DNA from: Elysia crispata
Lineage: Eukaryota > Mollusca > Gastropoda > Plakobranchidae
Direction of reading: 5' to 3'
Length of the DNA stretch: 64,000 nt
NCBI GenBank assembly: GCA_033675545.1
Contig: JAWDGP010000881.1
Coordinates: forward strand, 342,501 to 406,500
Below, piece after piece: positions 1 through 12,900 of this stretch (the first letter of the stretch is position 1; every line of letters begins with the position of its first letter). The notes beneath the pieces are model-generated. The model was not told where the DNA came from. It made no database searches and saw only the letters and a list, made by a program, of their open reading frames with translations. The position numbers and the translations under genes are program-made.

Positions 1-1243
1 TAGACCTTTTTCGATGCTTTCCAACAAAAAAATAAGACATAAGTATTTGTTCATACATGTCTAAAATAATTTGAGATCACAAAACTGAAAGATTAAATAC
101 ATTTGCAGGGGATAGAACTTTTTTTTTGTGAGGGCCAAAGGAAAAAGTATATTTCAGAAACTTGACATTCATGACATCAGGAAGACGAGAGTCGTTAAAT
201 TGTTCAATGTTGATGTGTTTTGCAAACTCTCTTTTGTCTCTCAAACACCACTTTGTAACATAGAAAGCATATGATTTTCATGAAGCTTCAAAACTTTTCA
301 TTGTTTTCATACTTCTAATCAGTGGTTTCATCACCTACAGCATCTCATTACAATCATGCTGGTTTCACACATCACATTATAAGGGTCACTGAACCATTTT
401 AGAGAGCAAATTGAATCAAAAATAAATTTGAATACAAGAACATGTTAACAATCAACAATTTAAAAGCATTTAGTAAAGATTATTTATTGCACAATAAGGA
501 AAATAAGGTAGCATTTGAATATCACACAAAAGCAATAAACTTTTGAAGTATAAAATAAAGCAAATTAAAAATTGGCCAATAACACAAATTGTAAAAAAAA
601 ATTGTAATGTCTTTTAGCTTTACCTGTACAAATTTTTATTATCAAAAAACAAACAGTTTGTCCTCACAATAGAAGCATACTTGGTAAATGAATAAGTCAC
701 ATTCATTAAATAATAATTCCACTCTCAAGAACTTGGCTTAAATTGTCTCCAGCAAATAAGAAAAAAAGAACAAATTCAAAGACAAAAAAAAAACACTGTT
801 GAGCTCACATCATCAAAATAAAGTTTCAAATTAAACGTCTATTTCTGCTACATGTGATAGAATCTTCATTTACATTTTCTAAATGTAAGTTGATCACTGA
901 ATCACATACCACAGCTGCTTTCTATGCTATTGGAACTGTCATTTTAAAAGCTTAACTGTTTGGTCCAGACAAATCGACTTTTAAAAAGCATCTTCTCACA
1001 TTGCACATTGGTTTTGTAAGTAAAAATGAAATTTAAAATAAACCATAGCTTTTTAAAATATTTCATGTAAGCACAAGATTCAAGATATTGTGAAAACTAG
1101 AGGGTTCAAGTTTGTGGAGTAGTAAGGGATAAAATGAGAGAAAGATTGAAAACAAGTGGAGTATCTCTACTTTCATATACATAAGCAGAGGAGGTGGAGA
1201 AACATGAGAACAAATGAATGCATTCTACCTATTGATATATACA
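1..1243. other. AT-rich non-coding DNA, no feature seen
   Basis: No credible ORF, RNA or repeat structure. It could contain the distal 3'UTR of TBC1D16 or belong to another gene beyond the edge; nothing decides this. Confidence 0.5.
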
Positions 1244-1510
1244 TACATGCAACATTTTATTTTACCTGGATAGTTATCTTAAAACATGCACAAAAAGATA
1301 TTTTTCATCTAGATAGTCATTTTAATATATTCACTGAAACATTTTGTTTCATCTGGATAGTGAACTCACTAGATACACTGCAACATTCTATTTCATGTGG
1401 ACAGTCAAGCCAATAAATGCACTGCAACATTCCATTTCATCTGGATAGTCATCTTAATACATACACTGCAACATTTTTTTTTCATCTGGATAGTCAATTT
1501 CACTGCAACA
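1244..1510 (+). repeat. 44-bp minisatellite, about six units
   Basis: Diverged tandem units of the form CACTGCAACATTCTATTTCA then TCTGGATAGTCATCTTAATACATA; spacing of CACTGCAACATT is about 44 bp; last unit partial. Confidence 0.85.
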
Positions 1511-3485
1511 TGATAATAACTGGTTGTTCTCTATCTACTTAAGAGTTGGTAAACTATGGATTCTAATTTATTCAGGATATTCATGAAAATTGATTTAATT
1601 TAAAATTCCATTAAGCATCCTCTCAAGAATCAATCTATAATCAGCATTCTATTAAAGAGCAAAATGATCATCACAATTGTTGAAATTTATTATCACAATA
1701 TGAACCACACTCCTCTGTACAATTTGCAATGCAAACTTTGAGATGAGGGTGAAAAAAACCTGTGGTTTCAAGGGCACCAAAACATGAAGTGACTATGAAA
1801 CTGTGGCTGCAAATTTTAATGAAACCAATACGGTACTAGTTATGCAAAGCTGGATTTTCCAGTCACACAAAAGTTAATGTAAAGAGAGGATTGCATCTCT
1901 CTAAAGCCAAAAAGCTTATGATAACTGAGTGATGTAATTTTTTTTTTTACATATCAATTCAAGCCTTCAGAAGTCTCTGTCGTACAGCTCATGAAAAGTG
2001 CAGTAAATTTCATGTTTCCCTGAATACACAACCACTACCTAACTGATCAAGAAATAAAATATTTTTTATCACAAGCTTAGGCAAATTATCCATTCCTTGT
2101 TTTGTATAATTATAACAATAACACAAACACAAAAAAGAGCAAACTTATTTGTCAGTGAATTTGAAGTGATTTTCTGTTCTTATCTGCACTTTTCCATTTC
2201 ATAATAGAAAAAAAAAAAACGTTTCAATACTAAAAAAAGCTTCCTCATTAAACAAAATAAAACAAACTGAGATTCATAAGACCCTACACCAATAAACACA
2301 AAATGATAAACCTATAGAGAATGTGATTTCACAAAGAGTTATGCTACTTAGTTGTAAGTCATGAGCTCTACTAAGTTGTTAGTGTACCAAGCAAAAGTGT
2401 CTGCAAAAATGCACATTAGTCTGAAATTTGAAGCAGAAATTGGGATGGGAAACAAAAAATAAAATGCACATTAGTCTGAAATTTGAAGCAGAAATTGGGA
2501 TGGGAAACAAATGTGCACACAAGGAAACAGTTGCAACAAAATTATCTAGCTCTAATTAGATCTTTGAAATAATTAAGATTGTTGAACAGAATTCATGACT
2601 TCCAACGAAGGGACATAACTTTTTGTGAAATCGCATTCCCTATAACATTTTTACTCTCAAATTTCAGCCTAACAAAGCAGTATCTTTCTTTTTTTTTCAT
2701 GGGGAAAGATTAAGAAAGAATTGGTTATTGAAGGTTTTTTTTTTTTTAAATAATTTACAAAGAGATGTATAAGCCCCTATTGATACAATACCCTGGTTGT
2801 GCTATTACAGAGAACACAAAATGTTTCCTTTGAAAAAGAAAAATAGACAAAAGAAATGCTGCACAGCAATGAGTGACTGTTGTGCTAATATAAAAAGCCT
2901 TAAGAAAATATTTGAATGGCATTGCGGTCAATATATCATGGGTTCTAGAAAAAAAAATGTGGAAAAATGCTTTTAACACAACAGTATGACTGTTAAAGAT
3001 TTAAACTTGTCAATTGTGTGAGATTTCCTTCTTTGCATGACAAGATTCTGGCCCTCTATGCAATACAGATCCAAAAACAGTAAAGGATTTTAATTTCAAA
3101 TCATAGGAAATGAGTCTTTCATCTGAAAAGGCATGTTGAGGGATGAATGTGAAGATGTGCATTTAAACTCATATCTGAGTATTTTATGAAAATTTAAGTT
3201 TTGTAAAGAAGATTGTCTCTACTAAACAAAATAATGATGTTTGGATTTTTTTGCATACGCTCCATATTGCATGGATATCATTTTTTAAAAATTTGTCACT
3301 TTTGCTCTTACCCTTATATAAAAAGGAAAGGAAACACGTAACACTACAAAATAGGAAAATACCAACTTCAAAAGGGAAGCTGCAAAGAAGTACCAAATTT
3401 TTCAAAATTGCAACAAACACATTTAGAAAACTAAAGGGGTGAAAATAAATACATAGCAATGCTCCAAAACACTTCATTTCCTATT
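1511..3485. other. Non-coding AT-rich DNA, with a short tandem duplication inside
   Basis: No gene seen. Several A/T homopolymers. The only structure found is the duplication at 2405-2510, listed separately. Confidence 0.5.
2405..2510. repeat. Two-copy direct duplication, offset 55 bp
   Basis: A segment of about 50 bp containing GCACATTAGTCTGAAATTTG starts at 2411 and again at 2466 with no difference seen, separated by a few A/T bases. Recent slippage or duplication. Confidence 0.9.
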
Positions 3486-3724
3486 CTGCCCCCCCTCAAT
3501 GGCAGATCGACATATCTGACAAAAACATGTTTTCTAATCTATTTGCATAAACTGACTATTTGAAGTATTAATTTTTTTTTCTATTATCCAGCTTGAGTAA
3601 ATGACAGAGCCACGCATTTACTTGTAAAACTGACACATCTGAAGTTTTTTATGCTGACCATCGAATGATTTTTTTGCATTTTTCACAAAATCTATAGATA
3701 TGTCAGTTTGCCTTTGTGGGGCAG
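3486..3724 (+). mobile_element. MITE-like element, copy 1
   Basis: Begins CTGCCCCCCCTCAATGGCAG and ends with the diverged reverse complement (GTTTGCCTTTGTGGGGCAG), giving imperfect terminal inverted repeats of about 33 bp. TATT lies on both sides, a possible 4-bp target duplication. Internal GACAYATCTGAAG motifs. Same family as 19950-20204. No ORF, so non-autonomous. Confidence 0.75.
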
Positions 3725-4610
3725 TATTGTCTGCAAACACTTTCATCAACATGGTGTTAAGACTTTATATAATTTACTTTCATTCTTTGTAATTATTTAC
3801 TTGTTAAAAAAATAATTATAAAGGGATATAGATTTTATCACACACACAAAACAAAAGGGTAGGGCCTAAATGTAAGTCAAGTACAATAAAAAGTTTATCA
3901 ACTATATTTTCTTTAAGGAACATAAAAATTCTTAAGAGCAAATGATTTGAAAAATAATATAAGTTAAAAAAAAGTACTAGAAAGAAACAGAAAAGTAAGT
4001 TGGTTTACTAAGACTTTCAAGGTTTCCTAAAGAAATAAGATATCCCACATCAGAAAGTGCAGATTTTAAAAAAATGTAACCAAGATTATTATCATTCCTC
4101 AGTCTATTATAAGCACAATCTGTAAGTTTTTTTTAATCATATTATACAGTTAATAATATAAATATATTAAAACTTCGAAATAGAAGTGGTCTCTCAAATA
4201 AAGGAAGATAGAAGATGGAATGCAACATGGTCAAAACAAGTTCATATGTTTTTTTTTTAACTTGCTATTTTCTTCTTTGGTACAAGAGTGCATATAATAA
4301 AATTTACAACGGGACCAAAACATATCAGATCTGCCACATTCCAAACAGTTAACTTTGAGGGTTAAACAGTTTTGTCTTAAAATGTGGGATTCTCATGCTG
4401 AGATTTATGACTATCTTATATCATTCTTGAGCCCAAAGCACCCTTGCTTATTAATTTTCCATACTCATAAAAGATGGCATGGTGGAACAGTAAAAAAGCT
4501 TTGTTGTTGGATCCATAGAAGCTAATGAGCATACAACCGTCAAGTCTCTTTAAAGCTTATTAGGATCATTTGGACTCGTTGATTTTGCCAGGTGAAAACA
4601 CAATTCACTA
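3725..4610. other. Non-coding AT-rich DNA, no feature seen
   Basis: Homopolymer tracts only; no ORF, RNA gene or repeat recognised. Confidence 0.5.
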
Positions 4611-5490
4611 TACACGGCTGTTAAAACAGACCAAAAAGCGGCAACTTAGTTTGCTTCCAGGCCCTACCTCAGACGCCCGAAGTTAGTGGGCGGATCGGTG
4701 ATCAATTACCTGTCACACAGGCTACAACCGTGTGTGCCCGTGCATGACAGTGCACTGCTGTTAAATCTAATATTAGGATTTTTTACTTGTTTTTGCATCG
4801 CGATAAATCTGGCCTCATTAACACCAAGTATATCAAACAAATATTCATTTTAAAGCTGAAATTGTCCTGAATACAACGCTATATTTTTTATCTCTCAATT
4901 ATAAAGTGTTTAGATGGTGCAGGTGAATCTTCATACTTCTAGTAAAAGAACAGAAAAAAGTCTTGATTTTCATAACACCTCAGTTTAATAGGAATATTTC
5001 AAAAGTGAAACAATTTTATCGCTTAAAAATTGTTTCCCGATATTTAAAAGATTAATATAAAGAACTTGTGAAAGTTTCAAGTGCGAAGAGTTTTCCAGTG
5101 ATTTTATATGATTTTTTAAAATAATTCCACACGCTCGGGTCTGCACGAACTACCCGCAAATAACACTCTGCACTATAGATCTACCTTAGAAGCCTCAAAC
5201 CAACACTGTTAAATATGGAGCAGCACTTAGAATCTGAACGCAACCAAAAGCTCCATGAAGTTTGCAGATCTTGTTGTGATAGATCGTTAAGTAGCAGATA
5301 GAGGAAACAATCAAAAGTTTCTCTGTGCGGACTTTATCAACGGCTCGTTACTAACTTTTGGTGTTCACAATCATTTCCAGTAACAAAAAAAATAAAGATT
5401 TTTACAATATGCTTTTAATATTCTGACGTAAATAAACTCAAAGCACTTAGGCGTCAGAGGTTTGAAGAAAGTTATAATAAAAGCTTGAAA

Positions 5491-5599
<109 letters not shown>

Positions 5600-5753
5600 C
5601 TTACTCCTAGCACACGCCCCGCCGATTGAAGAACGTAAGGCAAAGTAAACGTATGACTTACCTGTAAAGGAAGACAATGCGCAACCCTACACAAGTTTCA
5701 TTTTCTTCTTAGTGCGTGTTTTTAATTTTGTTAAAAGCTAACACCAGGCCTCC

Positions 5754-5756
<3 letters not shown>

Positions 5757-5786
<30 letters not shown>
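5757..5786. repeat. (AT)15 microsatellite
   Basis: Pure AT run inside the inverted-repeat element. Confidence 0.97.
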
Positions 5787-5788
<2 letters not shown>

Positions 5789-6355
5789 ACGCTCCACAGC
5801 TTGAACTACGATGTTCTATCGTTGTTTAGATTTATTATTTTATATCAAAACACCGTACCAGCGCTGTAAGATGTGGACTATCACAACTCAAACCTGCATA
5901 ACTTGGAAACGGAGAACTCTTCGCTAATGCCCTTTGGTGGGTGTCAAGTTCAACATATATATAAAATGCTGTAAAAATTTCATCCCCAAAAATTGTTTCA
6001 ATTTTTCATAAATGTCCCGTAAAAAACGTCACCAACTTATGATTATTCCAGATTCATGTACTTATTAAAGCACTCAATAACTCCATCAATTAAATGAAAA
6101 GAAGGGGGAAAAATATATCCTCGTATCGCTGAAATATAGATGTAACAAATTATATGATTTTTATAGTTCTTCCTTTCATGCATAAGCTTAAATTCTCCAT
6201 TGTTTTGGTGTGAAAATTAGATCTAAAATCTAAAGTTGCGAGGAAAGGGGAATCTCCGTTCTGCAGGGGTGATTGACCCCATGATCCGATTGGGTTACAA
6301 GCTGCTTCAAGGGTGCGGCAGGCAAACTAAAATGCCGCTCTTTAACAGCCGTGTA

Positions 6356-6762
6356 TAATTTTAACAAAATGATCCACAACAAGATAAGAGATCTTAGCAG
6401 TTCTGTGCATTATATTTAAATCATAACAAACAGATAATGACTGAATTATTTTACAAACCGGTTAAAATTATGATTCACCGTAATACCTGGAAGTTTGGCA
6501 GGTCTGACATACCAACTGGTTAAGCAATATATAGCACCTCAACATAAAGGAAACAAAGAGTCCTTAAAGATTCTTTTAAAAAATGGATTAGTCATAAGGT
6601 TAATAGTGGGACTGCTGTTTACCATGAAATCAGTAAATTGTATATGAGTAAGGATATCTACAAGTCTTATGATTAAAGTCAAAGAAATAATATCTTTCAC
6701 AACATCAATCACACAAACTTTTTCACATTTCATGATCACATCAAAAGGCTGTCCACAAAATT
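6356..6762 (-). other. Probable proximal 3'UTR of TBC1D16
   Basis: Directly downstream of the TGA on the minus strand and AT-rich. I see no clear AATAAA in this stretch on the minus strand, so the transcript may extend into the element at 4611-6355. Confidence 0.4.
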
Positions 6763-6954
6763 TCATTCATCACCGAAGACTGGGGAGGATGGATTGCTAT
6801 TGTAGGGACAGATTTCATTGCCAACGTGTGTGATGCACTCTACAGTTGGTGCATGGCCACTGTCCCACATCCCAGCATTCACCTGAGAGCAAAGACCATA
6901 CAGGGTACAAGGGATTTTGGGCTTCTTGCGGAATTCATGGAGGAGTCCTCGAGC
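6763..6954 (-). CDS. TBC1D16: TBC1D16 coding exon 13 (residues 901-963), C-terminus and stop
   Basis: Acceptor CTGCAG; KIPCTLYGLCSQVNAGMWDS and VECITHVGNEICPYN match the human Cys-containing tail (GMWDSG, ECPGH..CPY type). Ends PVFGDE then TGA at 6763-6765. Confidence 0.94.
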   Translation of the reverse strand, partial: ARGLLHEFRKKPKIPCTLYGLCSQVNAGMWDSGHAPTVECITHVGNEICPYNSNPSSPVFGDE

Positions 6955-9900
6955 CTGCAGAAAAAGGTAAACATTCCAATGCATCATCTGTAGGTTATGT
7001 CCAAGATAAAACGGTTGAATAACTTCAGAAAACTACTTCAAGACGCTAACCAAATTTAAATGTTTTTTTGGTGTTCTGAAATAAACTTAAAATGCACATC
7101 CCCTGGTATCAATATTAGAATTGTACAACTGGATCAGAGAGAAATGCCTCATTATATTGCAAGTCTCCTACCTTTCTCAAAACAAGTCTTCCATTCATAT
7201 GCATGGCAAGGCTGGAAAAATGCAGCAGAATTTCATCTGCTGGTAGCCTTTGTTCCACCACATCATCCCCATATATGGCAACAATAGCTACACACACAAA
7301 CAGATGGAAGTAATCAGTCTGGTACCGAGCCCAGCATGCCTCCCAAATCTGAAGAGCTTCAACCTCGCAGAACTCTCTCTTAAAACATAGAAGGATCCAT
7401 CTGATAGGATTAAAATGATCACATGATACCGATTAGCTGCTTAGCTTTAGTATCATGAAGCTATACATTTTTAATTGAATAGTGATATTACACAAAATGT
7501 GAAGTCTGAATGATCCTTATAAAAAGTACTTTTACATACAAATCATTGCATAAAAAACATTGTTGTGGAATGTGATTTCATGTCTGATGTGGTGACCATT
7601 TCATAATTTAAGACATCAATCGTTTGCAGTTTAAACTTGGAGAACATTTCTTTTTTTCAGGAGAGAATCAAACATCTAAAATGTGCATTGAATAAAATCT
7701 ATTTTTGTGTACAGTAAAAGATATGATTCATTTAATGAATGGTTTCAACAAAAGGGAAACAACTGAGCATTGCAAAGGTGAACACTGAATATCATAGTTC
7801 ACTGAATAAAGAAAGAAGATAAGACTGGTGAACAGTTTTACTTAAATCAGCCAACCAATGTCCTCATAGAATGTATATTTTTCATGGTTCTATTCATTGT
7901 GTCAGAAGACTTTAGACCACAAAAAGGATTATTTATAAGTCCATAACAACATATACGGCAGTTTCATTGGATTTGCTCCAATCCATATAAGTAATTAGGC
8001 AAGGAAGAAAGACAGATGATATAGTGTACAAAAGAATATCTGATACCCTGATTTTTACCTATGGCAAAACAAAAGTTCTAGTGCATCTTGACCAAGTAGT
8101 TTAAGGTGGTAATGAAACTTAGGCAGTGTCACTCGCAGAAGTTCTCGTAGGAAATTCTGAAACATACAAACACCAGTATTTGACTAATGGAGAGGTTTGT
8201 AAGTATGATCTTCAAAAAATATTAAAAAAGCGCTATACATGCAGATAAAGACAGAGATAGAGAGAGAAAAATAGAAAGAGAAGAAGAGTGAGAAAGAAAG
8301 AGGGAAGGAGGGAGACAGAGAAGTTGCTACATTGGGAACAGTCAACTTTAAAATGAGTTAGGCAGGGACAGAAGAGATTGGAAACAAATGAGAAAAAAAA
8401 ATGATGGTTGACACTAATTCTACAACTTAAAAGCCACTTCTATCAATTGACATTGTATAATTTCATAAGATAACACAAAAATAAACATAACAATGAATAA
8501 GGTCACAAAAAAATTATGCAAAAGCTATATGACACAGATAGTGAAACAAAAGATTCTTCTCACCAACTGTCTATCCATGTCACAGTCCTTAGGTGAGCTG
8601 ACGAAGATTGTTCTGGTCATGAGGCCAGAGAAGCACCAGAATGCCTCAACTTCCTGCTGTGTCGCAGCTAATACTGGTGCCAAAAGATCTGACATTCCCT
8701 GGGTATAGCCCATCTCAGGATTGGCCACAGCATAATTTAGCAGTATGTTTCTGAAACAAAAAATATGTATTCATATTTAAAGTTTCTTCCCTGAGTGACA
8801 AAACTTTAAAGAAATTTTTTAAAACGTGTACCTCTTTTCAATGATTTTTTTTCAGTAATCATGTTTTTATTCACCAAAAATGTGGAATATTGAAAATGTT
8901 ACTGATTTGAAATATTTACAGCACTCAACAATAGAAATGAGAAAAAAAATTTGAAAACTTTCATTAGAGAAAAAAAATTTTGAATTTCTTTGGGTCAAAA
9001 AAAAAAAAAATGCATACATCTTTCTAAAGAGCCACGTCTGAAATATTTGGCTTTATTTTGCTCTAAATCATGGAGAAAGGTTTAAATAAAAAACAAATTT
9101 TACTCTTTTTTTTTAACCCATGACCTAGGGCACTGCACATGTACTGTTGGTTCAAGGTCTAATAAAATATGCAACATAAGATAAAATACAAAAATGCAAG
9201 CTAGATAGGTCAGACATCTAAAACTTAACTCACATAACCAGATGAACATCAAGGAAAATTCACTCTTCATACCCAAATTGGTAAATCTTTCTGCTATCTA
9301 TTCAATTGGATAATAAATTTGTATTGTTCAAAATGGGACATATTTAACATCTTTTTTTTTTCCACGCTAAATGTGTCAAGGACTTTGAGCAAACTTAACC
9401 CTTTATTTCAACATTACAATCTTGAAAGAAAACTCACTTAAGAACAACTATGTTTGGATTATTTTCTCCACGGAAGTATGGATGAGATCTATCTGTGCGA
9501 ATGACATCTTTCTCAACAATGCACTGAATATTTCTCCAGAACAACTCTTGAGCTTCAGCACTCTGGGACTCTCTGTATCAATTGGAAAAAAACAACAAAG
9601 CAAAAAAGAAAATAAAATGAAGATAGAGCAACTAAAAAGGCTTATCAAAATGTATTTAAACAAAATGGCATGGCTTATTAAAAATATATATATATATATA
9701 TATGTGCTGCACTGCAAAAGCCCATCAGAAGTTTAGCTTTGACAGGGGTGCTTTGAAAGTTCAAATTGGCTAACCACATCCATTTTGCATGTTTTATATC
9801 TAACTTATAATCATTTTTAGTACAGAGTCGAACTTTTAAATATAAAGACATCAGTTTTTCATTTTCTGTGACTAACCACGATCACTGTGCTAGTGCAGTG

Positions 9901-12900
9901 AGTAACACTTGCAGGTAGTAAAACAGATACATTTGTTCAGTTATAAAATCAGCATTCAACTTTTAAGACGCCGCATCACGAATTGCATACCAAAATAAAG
10001 GTCATGATGTCAACAGTCAGATGGGATGTAGTGCAAAAATATTGTTTTCAATATTGTAGAATGCACATTGAAACACTTCACCTCTGACTCAAGGAACTAG
10101 TTTGGTCATTTTTAAAAGTTCATTGTATGCAAGATTTGTTGGAGCCATGACATAAGGTATTACAAGGGAAGTAGCCAACCAAAGTGAAATTACCACATAA
10201 TTATCTCCCTTGTTTTTATCAACTTAACCCAACTTGCTATAACGCACTCTTCACCCTTCCCACCATTGCCAAGTTACCACTGCTTTGTCTCTCTGATCCT
10301 GTATCATGATCTCCCAATACATTTGTTGCCACTTCCTGTATGTCAATACTTGGCTCTCCTCTCTCCTTAGTATTACTACTATACACTTTAAGCATTTCTT
10401 AACAGCCGACAAGGGACCTTTTGATTGTATTTCAACTGCATAGTTTCTAAGCACAAAAACATTCTATAGTGGATTTCCCAATAATTGTAGTTTGTTGAAC
10501 CAGAGGACAGGTGTGAGATTAGTTTGTTTGATGCAAGGTATTCTAATAGAGTCAAAGAAGGAAATAAAGGATCAACATTTTAGCCTCTAACATTTAGGCT
10601 TTTATTATTATATAAAAGAGGACTTGGGAGGCTTTGTGGGCAAACTCCTCTATTATGACCCCACCCACACCTTTGAAACTTTTCTGGCGTCTAGGGCACT
10701 AATGTGAGAAGGTTTTAAGTCCATAAAAAAGTCAACACAAACTATTTTCCTCATTTTTCCCAAAATGCTTTATTTTGTCAACATAGGTTAACTTACGATC
10801 ATCAATTTTGCGCGCCATTTTAATAACAGAAATCTTTCTCAATTGACTTGTGGTGTAGATCTAGCTTTAAATAACTGCGTGGCTAAGAATTCCTGTAAGG
10901 CAATGCACTTTTATGCATTTAACACGAAAATTCAGCTTTGTAATAAGCGTTTTAAAAAAATCTACAAAAAAAAAAAAACAGATTGAGAAAGAATACAAAA
11001 TTAAGTTGATTTCCTTTATTCCAAAAGAAATTAAGTTCTATATCAAAATTTTGTGTTTAGAATTAGAAATATCAAGATATCTAGATTCTAGGTAAAAATG
11101 GATAGGTGGAGGCATATATCTAGATCATGTAAGTAAAAGGAGACATATCAAGATCATTTATAATCCTCTTTAAATAGGCACACACACCCCAGCCTCGGCA
11201 AATTGACATCAGGGTCCTGTTTTCAGCTTGTAGTATTGGACATGTCATTCAATGATGAGAATTTTAAAAATTTATTCACAAGGTTGGATAGGATAAGTTG
11301 ACAGCTTTAAATATTACAAAGCTAGAGGTGTTGAAGCACTGTTTCACAAAATTAAAAAATTACTGCCACAAAATACCACCAAGAATGAAGATACTGGACA
11401 AGTTGTAAAATTTATTCTCCACTATTCAGAGCTCAATACTCTAAAACTTTCTGGCAGGGCACGAAGACATTGGATTTGCTTTGTGAAACTTCTTCTCACA
11501 AATTGCACCCAAGGCGTACAAACTCTATCGCAAATCTGCACAAGACACAGGAGTGTTTGCTTGTCACATCTCAACCTTCAGGAAGCTGTGGAAGCAGTTG
11601 GTACCTTTAGTCTGCATGATGCCCCCTGCCACTGACCTGTGCTGGACATGTCAGCAGGGCATGAGGAAGGTTCAAAACTATGCCAATAAGTCTGACATGA
11701 AACATTTCATCCAGGAGCTCATTCATCACCAGGACATAGTGCAAACAGACATGTCATACTTGCAGAACTGCTGAGAAACAGTATGAAAACAACTATGTTC
11801 CAGAAGGAAGAAAACAATGAAGGCACCACTATTGCTCCTTTGGAGGCCAAGTCTCCTGTTTCTTTTGACTTCACTCAACAAATCCATTGCTGGCAAGACC
11901 TATTTATTATAAAACACCCCACAAACATGTGCAAACATCGGATTTAACAATGAGGCCCTGAGGGTACCAAACAAACATCCTCATCAATGAAGCACACTGT
12001 ACAGGCAAGGGAGCAAACACAGAAATATCTTAACTCGATCGATACTTATGGAATTTTTCTCATGGTGAAACTGATCTTCTCCTCCATGCAGACAACTGTA
12101 TGGGACAAAATAAAAATTCTGCAATGGTGTGGTACCTGATGTGGAGATGTGCTACTGGTTTTCACAGGCCATACCAAGTCCAATCCTGATGGAAGTTTTG
12201 GCCTCATGAGGACTGTCTCAATGATTTGGCCTACATTGTTAATAGTCCATCTCACATGAACAAGGCCATAGCTGTTGGTCATGAAAATGGACAATGCGAA
12301 TACCTTTTAACTGGTCTGACTTTCTGCATGAGTTTTACATCAAAGTAAAGGGAATCAAGTCATTCCAACATTTTTTTTATCCACAGCTCTGCCACCACCA
12401 TTAAAGAGCGCTGAATGTCCCAGAGCAGAAAAAAAAAAAACAGTGCAAAAGGATGGACCCCACCCCTACAGCACTTTCCCACTGAAATTCAATCTCCAAT
12501 TGGCGGCAGCAATAATACTTGTGTAAAGAGATTTTACCTTTTGTATCTCACGAAAAACAAGATACAGTTGCTTCAATGCCCATTGCAAGTGCTACTGCTT
12601 CAGAAGAAGATGACAGCTCAGGTGATGAACCATGCCTAAATTTTTTAAGTCATCTGGAGGAGACTGCAGATGTGGCCAACAGGGCTGTGCTATGCAGCAG
12701 ACCTTGAGATAATTTTTTACTAAAAACTCGACTATCACTGTGTCTGCATATTGCTCATCTATCTAAATCAAGTATTTGTGCTTATTTCAAAGTCTGAGTT
12801 AAAAAAATTGATTTTTTTGTATGTGTTCCAGTTTAAAAAAAGTCTCAAAACTTTAAAGGCATTTCTCTCCATTTCTTACTTTCCTACCCTGCGATACTAA

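Noticed and set aside
6539-6766. Minus-strand frame below the TBC1D16 stop
   Set aside because: Overlaps the TBC1D16 stop codon region and has no homology; treated as 3'UTR.
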